Shown piece after piece: positions 16,567 through 25,210 of a stretch of DNA of 64,000 nucleotides (position 1 is the first letter of the stretch; every line of letters begins with the position of its first letter). The notes under the pieces were generated by a model that did no database searches, had not been told where the DNA came from, and worked only from the letters and a program-made list of their open reading frames with translations. The translations under genes were made by a program, and so were the position numbers. The stretch is from Hyphomicrobiales bacterium (lineage in GTDB: Bacteria > Pseudomonadota > Alphaproteobacteria > Rhodospirillales > JACKKN01): assembly GCA_024236415.1 (NCBI GenBank), contig JACKKN010000006.1:186001-250000 (forward strand), given 5' to 3'.

Positions 16567-19500
16567 TTAGTGGACCCGCTTCAGCCGCCCCTTGGTGAAG
16601 TCCGCGTCGCCGAAGCCGTTGTTGAAGGTGTAGTCGCCCTCGACCATCAGCTCGGTGGACTTGCCGTTCTGGTGGTTGACCATGACCAGCTTATGGGCGC
16701 GCCAGAACTTGCCCAGGTACTGGCGGTAGCCCTCGAAGGCGAGGGTTTTCAGCAGCTCGTTCTTGCGGTCGTAGAAGTCCACCTTGACGATGCGGTACTC
16801 GCCGGTGTCGGTCCAGGTGACCTGGCGGGTATAGCCCGAGTTCTCGTACTTGGGGGTGCGCTCGACGACGAAGCAGGTCAGCTCGCCGCAGGGCTCGTCG
16901 CGCAGGTACTTGTAGCCGTACTTGGCCACCTCGAACGACACCAGGTCCTCGTAGGCGAACTCGCTGCCGACGAAGGGGCCCGACTTGTTGGACGACGAGA
17001 TGCGCTTGACCCGCTTCAGGGCCGGCAGGAACAGCCACTGGTCGTCCGGGTCCAGGATCTTGGTGTGGGTCAGCATGGCCGTGCCCTCCACGTCCTTGGG
17101 GTGGCGGAACACGATCAGGGTCCGGTCGCCCTCCTCGCGCGACGGCACCTCCAGCACCTTCTGGTCCAACAGGCGCTCGCTGGACTCGCCGTGGGCGTTG
17201 CGCAGCACCATCTTCAGCTCGGCCTGGGAATCGCCGAACCCGGTGTCGCGGCGGTCGATCTCCTCGGCGATGGCCAGGCCCTTCTGCTCGGGCGTCTCGG
17301 CGCGGGCCGGACCCGGGGCCAGCAGGGCGGCGGCGACGGCGGCCGTGGCCGCCACCAGCAGGGCGGCGCCGGTGGCGTGGGAGCGGAAGGCGGGCATGGG
17401 GGCTTTCTCCTCTTTCTCGCCGTCGCCGGCGCGGCGCACACCGGCGCGGTCCACGGCCAGCAGCAGGGGCGGCAGCATGATGAAGTCGATGACCAGGGCC
17501 GAGGCCACGGCAAAGGCCGTCAGCAGGCCCAGCGACGCGTTGACCGTGAAGTCCGACAGGGACAGCACGGCGAAGCCCAGTACCACGATGGCCGTGGTCA
17601 CCCACAGCGGCGTGCCGACGGTGGCGAAGGCGTAACGCACCGCGTTCTCGGGGTCGGCGCCGTGCTGGCGCCGGGCGCGGGTGTACTTGGACAGGAAGTG
17701 CACGGTGGCGTCCACGATCAGGCCCAGGCTGGTGGCCGTGACCACCGACGAGGCCAGGCCCACCTCGCCCACCACCAGCGACCAGAAGCCGAAGGTGACG
17801 ATGGCCGGGGCCAGGTTGGGCACCATGCTGAGCAGGCCCAGGCGCAGGTTGCGCAGCGCGATGATCAGGCTCAGCGAGATCAGCACCAGGGCGATGGTGG
17901 TGCCCACCAGCATGCTCTGGATGTTGCGCTGGGAGATGAAGGCGAACATGACCGGCGTGCCCGTGCCCTCGGCATGGGCCGCGGCCGGCGTGTTGTCGCG
18001 CAGCCAGCCCTCGGCCCGGGCGTCGAACTCGCGCAGGTGGCTGGTGGACGAGCTGCGCAGGGTCACCACCACCCGGGTCGCCGACTTGGCCACGTTGATC
18101 TGGTTGTTCAGGTCCAGACCGTAGGGCAGCGACATCTCGTACAGCAGCAGGTACTGGGCCGCCAGCTCGCGGTTCTCGGGCAGGCGGTAGTACGCCGGGT
18201 CGTCGGCGTGCATGTTGCGGTTCAGGCGCTTGACGATGTCGGTCAGGGCGTTGACGTGGGTGACCTCGGGCTGGGCCCGCAGCCAGGTGACGAACCGGTC
18301 CAGGTTGGCCAGGTAGGCGGGGTCGTTGATGCCGCCGCTCTCGCCGGCGCCGACCGAGTATTCCACCTGGTAGATGCCGGTCAGGTGCTTCTCGGTGAAG
18401 TCGGTGTCGGCGCGGAACGGGATGCTGGGGGAGAAATACTTGACGAACTGGTCGTCCAGCTCGATGCGCGGGATCATGGCGCCCAGGAACACCACCACCG
18501 CGGCGGTGCCCCACAGCAGGGCGTGGCGGCGGCGGATCACCATGTCGGCCCAGCGGTCCATGAAGGTGCGCTCGTGGTGGCCGTCGGCCCGCATGCGCGT
18601 GCGCACCCGCACCGGCATCACCGCCATGAAGGCGGGCAGGAACAGGACCGAGAACACCCAGGCCGCCGTCACCCCGACGGCGGTGATGTTGCCCAGGTCG
18701 TGGAACGGCGGCGCGTCGCTGGCGTTCAGGCTGGCGAAGCCGATCACCGTGGTCAGGCTGGTCAGGAACACGGGGCCGAAGTTGATGCGCATGCTCTCGA
18801 CGATGGCGGCGCGCTTGTCCATGCCGTGGCGCATGGCCGAGAACATGACCACCAGGATGTGCACCGAATCGGCGATGGCCAGGGTCAGGATGATGGTCGG
18901 CGCCGCCGCCGACGGCGGGGTCAGGCGGATGCCGGCCCAGCCGGCCAGGCCCATGGCCGTGGCCGCCGACAGGCCGATCACCAGCAGCGTGCCCAGCGTG
19001 CCGGTGAACGAGCGCAGGAACAGCACCATGGCCACGATCAGCACCCCGTACATCAGCGGGATCAGCGTGGTCATGTCGTTCATGCCCGCCTCCTCGAAGG
19101 TGGCGTTCATGACCACCATGCCGGTCAGGGCCAGGGTGATGTCCGGGTGCTCGGCGCGCACCTTGTCGGCCAGGGCGCGCACCGCGTTGATGGTGCGGTG
19201 GACCTCGTCCACGTCCTTGCCGGGCAGGGTGAAGGTCACGCTGACCCCGGCGGCGCCGCCGTCGGTGGCGGCCAGCCGGTGCACCAGCAGGGGCTCCTTC
19301 AGGGTCAGGTCGCGGACCTTGGCGCGGCCGGCGTCGTCCAGGTCGGCGGCCTTGCGCACCAGGTCCTCGACGATCAGGTCGTCGCCCTCGGCATGGGAGT
19401 ACTGGAAGTTGTTGATGGAATCGACCCGGGTGGCGAAGGGCAGCTTCCATCCGCCCTGGGTGATGGTCTCGGTGGCCGCCAGCATGTCGGCCGAGAAGGC

Positions 19501-19752
19501 GTCGCCGTCCTTGGGCCGCAGCACGAACAGGACGTTGTCGTTCTTGGCATAGATGTCCTGCACCGCCTCGAAGGCCAGCAGCTGCGGGTTGTCCTTGCCG
19601 AAGAAGACCCGGTAGTTGGTGTCGAACACCAGGTTCTTGGCGCCGGCGCCGGCGGCCACGGCCACGGCCAGGCAGACCAGGATCGCCAACCACCGGCGGC
19701 GGATGACGGCGGCGGTGTACTTCTCGACCCAGCGGTCCAGTTTGTGCTGCAT
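16567..19752 (-). CDS. MMPL/RND exporter fused in frame to an outer-membrane lipoprotein-sorting domain
   Basis: An open frame of 1061 aa. Residues 1-780 are an RND-superfamily MMPL exporter: TM1 near 20, a periplasmic loop, TM2-6 (including ADSVHILVVMFSAMRHG), then a second matching half. Residues 786-1061 are a LolA-like outer membrane lipoprotein-sorting protein (VLEVPSREEGDRTLIVFRHPKDVEGTAML, then DPDDQWLFLPALKRVKRISSSNKSGPFVGSEFAYED). These two are normally separate neighbouring genes. Here no stop divides them, yet the second part begins with a Met (17397), a signal-peptide-like segment ending ARA and an upstream AGAGGAG, so it may also be made separately. Start 19752 is favoured over 19758 by spacing from GGGAG. 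Probable role: lipid or hopanoid-type transport to the outer membrane. Confidence 0.8.
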   Translation of the reverse strand: MQHKLDRWVEKYTAAVIRRRWLAILVCLAVAVAAGAGAKNLVFDTNYRVFFGKDNPQLLAFEAVQDIYAKNDNVLFVLRPKDGDAFSADMLAATETITQGGWKLPFATRVDSINNFQYSHAEGDDLIVEDLVRKAADLDDAGRAKVRDLTLKEPLLVHRLAATDGGAAGVSVTFTLPGKDVDEVHRTINAVRALADKVRAEHPDITLALTGMVVMNATFEEAGMNDMTTLIPLMYGVLIVAMVLFLRSFTGTLGTLLVIGLSAATAMGLAGWAGIRLTPPSAAAPTIILTLAIADSVHILVVMFSAMRHGMDKRAAIVESMRINFGPVFLTSLTTVIGFASLNASDAPPFHDLGNITAVGVTAAWVFSVLFLPAFMAVMPVRVRTRMRADGHHERTFMDRWADMVIRRRHALLWGTAAVVVFLGAMIPRIELDDQFVKYFSPSIPFRADTDFTEKHLTGIYQVEYSVGAGESGGINDPAYLANLDRFVTWLRAQPEVTHVNALTDIVKRLNRNMHADDPAYYRLPENRELAAQYLLLYEMSLPYGLDLNNQINVAKSATRVVVTLRSSSTSHLREFDARAEGWLRDNTPAAAHAEGTGTPVMFAFISQRNIQSMLVGTTIALVLISLSLIIALRNLRLGLLSMVPNLAPAIVTFGFWSLVVGEVGLASSVVTATSLGLIVDATVHFLSKYTRARRQHGADPENAVRYAFATVGTPLWVTTAIVVLGFAVLSLSDFTVNASLGLLTAFAVASALVIDFIMLPPLLLAVDRAGVRRAGDGEKEEKAPMPAFRSHATGAALLVAATAAVAAALLAPGPARAETPEQKGLAIAEEIDRRDTGFGDSQAELKMVLRNAHGESSERLLDQKVLEVPSREEGDRTLIVFRHPKDVEGTAMLTHTKILDPDDQWLFLPALKRVKRISSSNKSGPFVGSEFAYEDLVSFEVAKYGYKYLRDEPCGELTCFVVERTPKYENSGYTRQVTWTDTGEYRIVKVDFYDRKNELLKTLAFEGYRQYLGKFWRAHKLVMVNHQNGKSTELMVEGDYTFNNGFGDADFTKGRLKRVH
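17395..17413 (-). promoter_or_regulatory. Internal ribosome-binding site and start inside the RND fusion frame
   Basis: On the minus strand AGAGGAG (17413 to 17407) lies nine to ten bases before an in-frame ATG (17397). The residues that follow have a short polar/basic start, a 20-residue Ala/Val-rich hydrophobic core and an ARA-E cleavage-like site. This is what a separate exported lipoprotein-sorting gene would look like, although no stop codon closes the upstream frame. Confidence 0.6.
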
Positions 19753-19980
19753 GCCCATGCACTCCCTTCGCCCGGTTCCGGCCCCGTTGTCGTCGGGGCG
19801 GTCCGGCCCGTTTACCCATGGCGGCCCGCGGCGGCGCGGGCCCGGCTCCCTGCCGGCGGGGGCCTCCATGCCGGAGTTCCCCCATTCTGGCACCGGATAC
19901 TAGATGCCTCAGTGATCCCGTCCGTGGTCCCGGTCACACTTCGCGGATCTTTTTTCGCCGGTCCCGCCGCCACCTTTGCG

Positions 19981-20022
19981 CCTTGCGGCAAACGCCTTGC
20001 GGCAATCGTCTTGCGGTTGGGG
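19981..20022. repeat. Three 14-bp direct repeats, CTTGCGG type
   Basis: CCTTGCGGCAAACG (19981-19994), CCTTGCGGCAATCG (19995-20008) and the degenerate TCTTGCGGTTGGGG (20009-20022) stand in tandem just upstream of the TetR operators. The 14-bp period does not keep the sites on the same DNA face. They could be a binding array for a further regulator or a chance slippage product. Confidence 0.5.
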
Positions 20023-20034
20023 CTTCGGCAGAGT

Positions 20035-20076
20035 AAACTACACAGTATAGTTTTTGTAAACTACACGGTGTCGTTT
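20035..20076. promoter_or_regulatory. Two copies of a 19-bp palindromic operator
   Basis: AAACTACAC-N-GTATAGTTT (20035-20053) and AAACTACAC-N-GTGTCGTTT (20058-20076) are each 8 of 9 paired. Their left arms are identical and both are preceded by GT. Start-to-start spacing is 23 bp, about two helical turns. They lie 25-67 bp before the TetR start at 20102. They are strong candidates for the binding sites of that regulator, controlling itself and the divergent RND fusion gene. Confidence 0.65.
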
Positions 20077-20101
20077 TCAAGAAGAATCTGAAAAAAGTTT
20101 T

Positions 20102-20773
20102 ATGACCATGGGCCCCGACGACCTGCTGCCGGCATCCCCGGACCCCGCCGACCCTGCCGGTACCGCCCCCGTGCCCACCGGGCGCAGCGGCAAGCGCGCG
20201 GCCATCCTGGGGGCGGCGGCGCGGGAGTTCCTGAGCCACGGCTACGGCGCCACCAGCATGGACGAGGTGGCGCGCCGGGCCGGGGTCTCCAAGCGCACGG
20301 TGTATTTCCACTTCGGCAGCAAGGAGCGCCTGTTCGCCGCCACCATCGAGCACAAGTGCCGCGACATGGCCGACCCCCTGCAGGACGGCCGCTGGCGCAC
20401 CATGCCCCTGGAGGACGCGCTGACCGACCTGGGCCGGCGCTTCATGGCCCTGCTGCTGTCGCCCGAGAGCCGGGCCCTGGAGCGCATCCTGACCATGGAG
20501 GCGGTGCGCTTCCCGCAGCTCAGCGAGGTCTTCTACCGCGCCGGGCCCGAGGCCCTGCAGCGCGGCGTGGCCCGGTTCCTGGACGACCGCGTGGCCCGCG
20601 GCGAGCTGCGCCTGGACGACACCACCCTGGCCGCCGGCTGCCTGCTGATGATGGTCCAGGGCAAGGTGGTCAAGTGCGCCATGATGTGCCCCTCCGACCC
20701 GCCCGGCGCCGACGAGGTCGAGGCCACCATCCGCTTCGCCGTGCGCCTGTTCCTGGACGGCGCCCGGGGCTAG
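20102..20773 (+). CDS. TetR/AcrR family regulator
   Basis: A 223-aa repressor with a disordered Pro/Asp-rich N-terminal arm (1-30) and the helix-turn-helix at about 33-80, recognisable as GYGATSMDEVARRAGVSKRTVYFHFGSKERLF. A helical ligand domain follows with an AefR-like C-terminal part. No clear Shine-Dalgarno sequence precedes the ATG, only an A/T-rich leader; an ATG two codons later is possible. Twin 19-bp operators lie immediately upstream, and the divergent gene is the RND exporter, the classical repressor-pump arrangement. The stop overlaps the convergent EamA stop by four bases. Confidence 0.87.
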   Translation: MTMGPDDLLPASPDPADPAGTAPVPTGRSGKRAAILGAAAREFLSHGYGATSMDEVARRAGVSKRTVYFHFGSKERLFAATIEHKCRDMADPLQDGRWRTMPLEDALTDLGRRFMALLLSPESRALERILTMEAVRFPQLSEVFYRAGPEALQRGVARFLDDRVARGELRLDDTTLAAGCLLMMVQGKVVKCAMMCPSDPPGADEVEATIRFAVRLFLDGARG

Positions 20774-21678
20774 CCCTTTCGCCGCAGCATGTCCCAGGAC
20801 GCCAGCACGGCGCCGCCGACGATGAGGGCGCAGGCGGCGGCCACGGCCGCGGTCAGGGCGCCCTGGCCGAACAGGATCAGCAGGATGGTGGACAGCAGCG
20901 GCGCGGCGTAGGCGAAGGCGCCCAGGGCCTGGATGTTGCCGCGCTTGACCCCCACGTCCCAGGCGAAGAACGACGCGCCCACGGGGCCCAGGCCCAGGGC
21001 CAGCACCGCCAGCCACTCGCCGCCCCGGGGCCAGACCGTGGTCTCGAACCCCAGGTGACAGACGAGCGCCAGCAGGGCGGTGGCGCCGCAGAAGCCGCCC
21101 ACCGCGTCGGTGGGCACCTGGGCGAAACGGCGGCTGAGCACCGAATAGGCGGTCCAGGTGACGGCGCACAGCCCGGCCATCAGGTAGCCCAGCCAGTATT
21201 CCGCCTTGAACGCCACCCGGCCGCCGTCGGTGACCAGCAGCACCGTGCCGGCCAGGCCGGCCAGGGCCCCGGCCAGGTGCCACCAGCGCAGCCGCTCGCC
21301 GGGCAGCAGGGCCGAGGTGACGACGATCAGCAGCGGCCACAGGTAGGCGATCAGCCCGGCCTCCACCGGCGGCGCGTTGCGCAGGGCCATGAAATAGAAC
21401 AAGTGGTAGCCGAACAGGCCGCCCACCCCCAGCCCCCACACCGGCGCCGGCCAGCGCAGGTGGCGCAGCGGCGATTCCCCCCGCGCCAGCCAGGTGCCCA
21501 GCGCCAGCAGGAAGGCGACGGCGAAGGTCATGGCCACCAGCTGGAACGGCGGCACGGCGCCGGTCAGGGTGGTGAACAGCGCCAGGGTGGCCCACAGCAG
21601 CACGGCGGTGCCGCCGATGAGGGTCGCCCGCGGCGACCGTCCTGCCCCCTCCATGGCGCCCCCCGGCCGTCCCGTCAC
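20770..21678 (-). CDS. EamA/DMT transporter, YddG-like aromatic amino acid exporter
   Basis: A 302-aa inner-membrane protein with ten hydrophobic segments in two EamA repeats. It resembles YddG-type exporters (LLWATLALFTTLTGAVPPFQLVAMTF at the start, FYFMALRNAPPVEAGLIAYLWPLLIVV in the middle), which export aromatic amino acids. The GTG at 21678 is one start; an ATG at 21654 that removes eight residues is equally plausible. It converges on the TetR gene with a 4-bp overlap of stops, and lies seven bases after the EipA-like gene on the same strand. Confidence 0.8.
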   Translation of the reverse strand: MTGRPGGAMEGAGRSPRATLIGGTAVLLWATLALFTTLTGAVPPFQLVAMTFAVAFLLALGTWLARGESPLRHLRWPAPVWGLGVGGLFGYHLFYFMALRNAPPVEAGLIAYLWPLLIVVTSALLPGERLRWWHLAGALAGLAGTVLLVTDGGRVAFKAEYWLGYLMAGLCAVTWTAYSVLSRRFAQVPTDAVGGFCGATALLALVCHLGFETTVWPRGGEWLAVLALGLGPVGASFFAWDVGVKRGNIQALGAFAYAAPLLSTILLILFGQGALTAAVAAACALIVGGAVLASWDMLRRKG

Positions 21679-21685
21679 CCGGCCC

Positions 21686-22243
21686 CTAGAACGGGTTCCA
21701 GGAACTCTCCTTGGTGTAGTGCAGGTAGCCCACGTTGGCGCCGGCGCGCAGGCCGACCCCGGTGCGGATGGGGGCCAGGGTGATGTCGTTGCTCTTCTGG
21801 TAGTTCACGCCGAAGCCGGCGACGATGTAGAAGCTGCCGTCGACCCCGGGGAAGCGCTGGAAGATCTCGGCCGGGTTGCGCAGGTTGTAGACAAGCACGA
21901 ACACCTTGGACACGTTGCCGCCCAGGTCCCAGCCGATGGACGGCCCCTGCCAGTACAGCTTCTGGCTCGGCCCGCGCTTGCGGAACAGCTCGCCGCGGCC
22001 ATAGCGCAGGCCGACGCCGATGGCGCCGGCGGCCTCCTCGCCGGTGATGTAGCCGTTGGGCTTGCCCTGGTCCTCGAACACGCGCTGGATCGCCTTGGCC
22101 AGGCCCTCGGTGGTGTCGCCGAAGAAGCCCTCGGCCTTGGCCACGATCTCCTCCTGGGTGTAGCCGTCGTCGGCCCGGGCCCCCGGCGCGGCGAAAACCA
22201 GCAGGCACAGGAACAGGGCGGCGGCGAAGCGGAAAGCGGTCAT
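21686..22243 (-). CDS. eipA: DUF1134 periplasmic protein, EipA-like
   Basis: A 185-aa exported protein of the DUF1134 family, which is largely confined to alphaproteobacteria. In Brucella the member EipA is a periplasmic beta-barrel protein needed for envelope integrity. The N-terminus MTAFRFAAALFLCLLVFAAPGARA is a signal peptide. The mature domain has GAIGVGLRYGRGELFRKRGPSQKLYWQGPSIGWDLGGN and ends in KESSWNPF, both strongly conserved. The ATG at 22243 has AAGGGA upstream at good spacing and gives the correct signal peptide; a longer frame to 22393 adds an arginine-rich run and is unlikely. Confidence 0.88.
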   Translation of the reverse strand: MTAFRFAAALFLCLLVFAAPGARADDGYTQEEIVAKAEGFFGDTTEGLAKAIQRVFEDQGKPNGYITGEEAAGAIGVGLRYGRGELFRKRGPSQKLYWQGPSIGWDLGGNVSKVFVLVYNLRNPAEIFQRFPGVDGSFYIVAGFGVNYQKSNDITLAPIRTGVGLRAGANVGYLHYTKESSWNPF

Positions 22244-22411
22244 GGTCGGTCCCTTGCGGTCGTGGTCAACAGCGGCGCACCCTATCACCCATCCGTGGCG
22301 GAAAAAAGGCGTGCGCCGGGGCCGGCGGCGGCGTCTCCGCCGTTGACGGCCGGGCGCCGGGGCCCCATGTTGAAACCAGCGGCGGACGGGCATTCAAGGG
22401 CGGACGATTCC

Positions 22412-22852
22412 ATGGCACTGCGCATCACCAAGGGGTACAAGCAACTGCTGGCCGAGGCCGAGGGGATGGTCACGGCCATCACCGTCGACCAGGCCAGGGA
22501 CCTGCTGCACCGCGACGACCACGTGTTCATCGACCTGCGCGACGTGCGCGAGGTGCAGCGCGAGGGCGGCATCCCCGGCGCCAAGCTGTGCCCGCGCGGA
22601 ATGCTGGAATTCTGGATCGACCCCGAGAGCCCCTACCACAAGCCCCTGTTCGCCGAGGACAAGACCTTCGTGTTCTTCTGCGCCGCCGCCTGGCGCTCGG
22701 CCCTGGCGGCGCGCACGGCCATCGAGATGGGCCTGAACCCGGTGGTGCACATCGCCGGCGGCTTCACCGCCTGGCGCGACGCCGGGATGGAGGTCGAGCG
22801 CCGCGACGCCAAGCCCCGGCCCGAGTCCGCCGCCGCCCCGGCCGCCTCCTGA
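22412..22852 (+). CDS. Rhodanese-like single-domain protein
   Basis: A 146-aa protein with one rhodanese domain (about 25-130). VFIDLRDVREVQREGGIPGAKLCPRG starts the domain and the active-site loop is FFCAAAWRSALAA with Cys90 as sulfur carrier; the loop is of the CxxxxR type. HIAGGFTAWRDAGM closes it. It probably handles persulfide sulfur in the cytoplasm. The next gene, an EamA transporter, begins six bases later, so they form an operon. Confidence 0.85.
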   Translation: MALRITKGYKQLLAEAEGMVTAITVDQARDLLHRDDHVFIDLRDVREVQREGGIPGAKLCPRGMLEFWIDPESPYHKPLFAEDKTFVFFCAAAWRSALAARTAIEMGLNPVVHIAGGFTAWRDAGMEVERRDAKPRPESAAAPAAS

Positions 22853-22857
22853 CCCCC

Positions 22858-23775
22858 GTGGCCGCGGTGCAGGGGCGCGAACGGCTGCCGCTGGCCGGCA
22901 TCCTGCTGCTGGCGGCGGTGACCTTCTTCTGGGGCATCAACTGGCCGGTCATGAAGACCGTCCTGGCGCACATCTCGGTGTGGTGGTTCCGCGCCATCTG
23001 CCTGTGGGTGGCGGGCATCGGCCTGCTGCTGATCGCGCGCCTGGGCGGCCACACCCTGGCCGTGGCCCGGGTCGACCGCTGGCCCATGGTCATCCTGTGC
23101 GTGTTCAACGTGGTCGGCTGGCACCTGTGCTCGGCCTACGGCCTGTCGCTGATGCCCGCCGGGCGCGCCGCCATCATCGCCTTCACCATGCCGGTCTGGG
23201 CCTCGGTGCTGGGCCTGTGGCTGCTGCGCGAGCCCCTGGGCGGGCACAAGGTTCTGGGCCTGGTGCTGGGGGTCACGGGCCTGGTGGTGCTGATGGGCGG
23301 CGACCTCAGCCTGGTCGAGCGGGCGCCGGTGGGGGCCCTGGTGATGTTGGGCGCGGCCCTGACCTGGGCCATGGGCACGGTGCTGATCAAGCGCTACCGC
23401 TGGCGCACCCCGGCGCCGACCCTGGTCGGCTGGCACCTGGTGCTGGGCGCCCTGCCGCTGACCGCCGGGGCCCTGGCCTTCGAGCCGATCCCCGACTTCG
23501 CCGACCTGGACGCCGCCACCTGGGCCATGTTCCTGTTCATCCTGATGGGGCCGACCCTGTTCTGCCAGTGGGCCTTCTTCCGCATCGTGCAGCTGTTGCC
23601 GGCCACCACCGCGGCCATCGGCACCCTGGCCATCCCGGCCATCGGCGTCTATTCCAGCGCCCTGACCCTGGGCGAGCCCGTGGGCTGGCAGGAGGTGGTG
23701 GCCCTGGCCCTGATCTGCGGCGCCCTGGCCAGCGTCCTGATCCTGCCCAACCTGCGCCGCCGCCCGGCGGCCTGA
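22858..23775 (+). CDS. EamA/DMT family transporter
   Basis: A 305-aa membrane protein with ten hydrophobic segments in two EamA repeats. AVTFFWGINWPVMK opens the first and ALTWAMGTVLIKRY the second; SLMPAGRAAIIAFTMPVWASVLG is a typical half-end motif. There is no ATG at the correct place: GTG codons at 22858 and 22867 are the candidates, and neither has a good ribosome-binding site, so translation is probably coupled to the rhodanese gene six bases upstream. The substrate is unknown. Confidence 0.78.
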   Translation: MAAVQGRERLPLAGILLLAAVTFFWGINWPVMKTVLAHISVWWFRAICLWVAGIGLLLIARLGGHTLAVARVDRWPMVILCVFNVVGWHLCSAYGLSLMPAGRAAIIAFTMPVWASVLGLWLLREPLGGHKVLGLVLGVTGLVVLMGGDLSLVERAPVGALVMLGAALTWAMGTVLIKRYRWRTPAPTLVGWHLVLGALPLTAGALAFEPIPDFADLDAATWAMFLFILMGPTLFCQWAFFRIVQLLPATTAAIGTLAIPAIGVYSSALTLGEPVGWQEVVALALICGALASVLILPNLRRRPAA

Positions 23776-23782
23776 TCCGGCC

Positions 23783-25210
23783 TCACCCCGCCGCCTTGAC
23801 TGCCGCGTAGCCGGCCAGGGCGGCGGCGCGGGCGGCTTCGTGGCCGACGATGGGATGGGGATAGGTCTCGCCCAGGGCCACGCCGGCCGCCGCCAGCACG
23901 GCGGGCGGCGCGGCGAAGGGGGCGTGCACGGCGTCGTCGGGCAGGGCCGCCAGCTCGGGGCACCAGCGGCGCACGTAGGCGCCCCGGGGGTCGTACCGGC
24001 AGCCCTGGGCGATGGGGTTGAAGATGCGGAAATAGGGCGCGGCGTCGGCGCCGCTGCCGGCCACCCACTGCCAGCCGGCGGCGTTGTTGGCCAGGTCGGC
24101 GTCGACCAGGGTGTCCCAGAACCAGGATTCCCCGTGACGCCAGTGGATGCGCAGGTGCTTGACCAGGAAGCTGGCCGCCACCATGCGCACCCGGTTGTGC
24201 ATGTACCCGGTGGCCCACAGCTCGCGCATCCCCGCGTCGACCAGGGGATAGCCGGTGCGGCCCCGCCGCCAGGCGCGCAGGTCGCCGGCGATGCCGTCCT
24301 CGCGCCAGGGGTAGGCGTCGAAGGCGCGGCGCCAGTTCTCGGCCGGCAGGTCGGGGAAGTGGTACAGCAGGTGGTGGGCGAACTCGCGCCAGCCGACCTC
24401 GGCCAGGAACTTGTCCATGTCGCCGCGCCGGGCCGGCGCGGCGTCGGCCAGGAACCGGGCCCGGGTCCAGACCTGGCGCGGCGACACCTCGCCCCAGTGC
24501 AGGTGCGCCGACAGGCGCGACACGTGGTCCTGGTCGGGCCGGTCGCGGCCGGCGCCGTAGCCGGCGGCGCCGCCGTCCAGGAAGTCGTCCAGCCGCGCCG
24601 CGGCCCCGGCCTCGCCGGGCCGCCACAGGTCGCCCCAGCCGGCGGCCCAGTCCGGGTCGCGCGGCAGCAGGCCCCAGTCGTCCAGGTCCTCGCCGGGCTC
24701 GGGCAGGGGGGCCAGGTCGAGAATTGGCGCCGGCAGGGGCTCGGCCACCGGGCGCTTCAGGGCCGCCTTCCAGAACGGGGTGAACACCTTGTAGGGGCCG
24801 CCGCCGCCGGTCGCCACCTCCCAGGGCTCGTGCAGCAGGGCGCCGTTGAAGCTGCGCGCCGCGATCCCGGCGCCGGCCAGGGCGGCCTTGACGGCCTGGT
24901 CGCGGGCGATGGTGCCGGGCTCGTACAGGCGGTTCCAGTGCACGGCCCCGGCGCCGGCCCGGGCCGCCAGGTCGGGCAGCAGCCGCGCCGGGTCGCCGCG
25001 CAGCAGCAGCAGGCCACCCAGATCCTTGCCGAGCGCGCGCAGGCTGTGGTGCAGCCACCAGCGCCCGGCGCCGCCGGGGGCGCGCACGCCGTGGTCGTCT
25101 GCGCGGTCCAGGATGAACACCGGCAGCACCGGCCCGCGCGCCGCCGCCGCGTGCAGGGCCGGGTTGTCGGCCCGGCGCAGGTCGCGGCGCAGCCAGACGA
25201 CGGTGGTCAC
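23783..25210 (-). CDS. phrB: Deoxyribodipyrimidine photolyase (class I, FAD)
   Basis: This enzyme repairs UV pyrimidine dimers using light. The 475 aa are full length. The N-terminal antenna domain begins TTVVWLRRDLRRADNPAL. The FAD-binding C-terminal half contains REFAHHLLYHFPDLP, GYPLVDAGMRELWATGYMHNRVRMVAASFLVKHLRIHWRHGESWFWDTLVDADLANNAAGWQWVAGSG and YFRIFNP, all conserved. The start is a GTG at 25210 overlapping the stop of the acyl-CoA ligase (GTGA). Ending a transporter/ligase operon is an odd place for a repair gene; read-through expression or a promoter inside the ligase gene is possible. Confidence 0.93.
   Translation of the reverse strand: MTTVVWLRRDLRRADNPALHAAAARGPVLPVFILDRADDHGVRAPGGAGRWWLHHSLRALGKDLGGLLLLRGDPARLLPDLAARAGAGAVHWNRLYEPGTIARDQAVKAALAGAGIAARSFNGALLHEPWEVATGGGGPYKVFTPFWKAALKRPVAEPLPAPILDLAPLPEPGEDLDDWGLLPRDPDWAAGWGDLWRPGEAGAAARLDDFLDGGAAGYGAGRDRPDQDHVSRLSAHLHWGEVSPRQVWTRARFLADAAPARRGDMDKFLAEVGWREFAHHLLYHFPDLPAENWRRAFDAYPWREDGIAGDLRAWRRGRTGYPLVDAGMRELWATGYMHNRVRMVAASFLVKHLRIHWRHGESWFWDTLVDADLANNAAGWQWVAGSGADAAPYFRIFNPIAQGCRYDPRGAYVRRWCPELAALPDDAVHAPFAAPPAVLAAAGVALGETYPHPIVGHEAARAAALAGYAAVKAAG

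Larger units (their letters stand above)
19753..20101. other. 349-bp divergent intergenic region, RND gene versus TetR gene
   Basis: There is no credible gene here. The half next to the RND gene is GC-rich and plain. The half next to the TetR gene turns AT-rich and carries three 14-bp direct repeats (19981-20022) and two 19-bp palindromes (20035-20076), annotated separately. It must hold the promoters of both genes. Confidence 0.7.

Noticed and set aside
17395..17450. Simple annotation as two normal separate genes
   Set aside because: No stop codon exists in the given sequence between the exporter and the sorting domain, so I kept the single frame and reported the internal start separately.
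16570..20091. A 1173-aa open frame on the plus strand opposite the RND gene, and similar long frames such as 3879-6494 (minus) and 49473-53363 (plus)
   Set aside because: They are mirror images of real genes in GC-rich DNA: low-complexity Gly/Arg/His/Gln-rich translations without domains, while the opposite strand encodes clear families.
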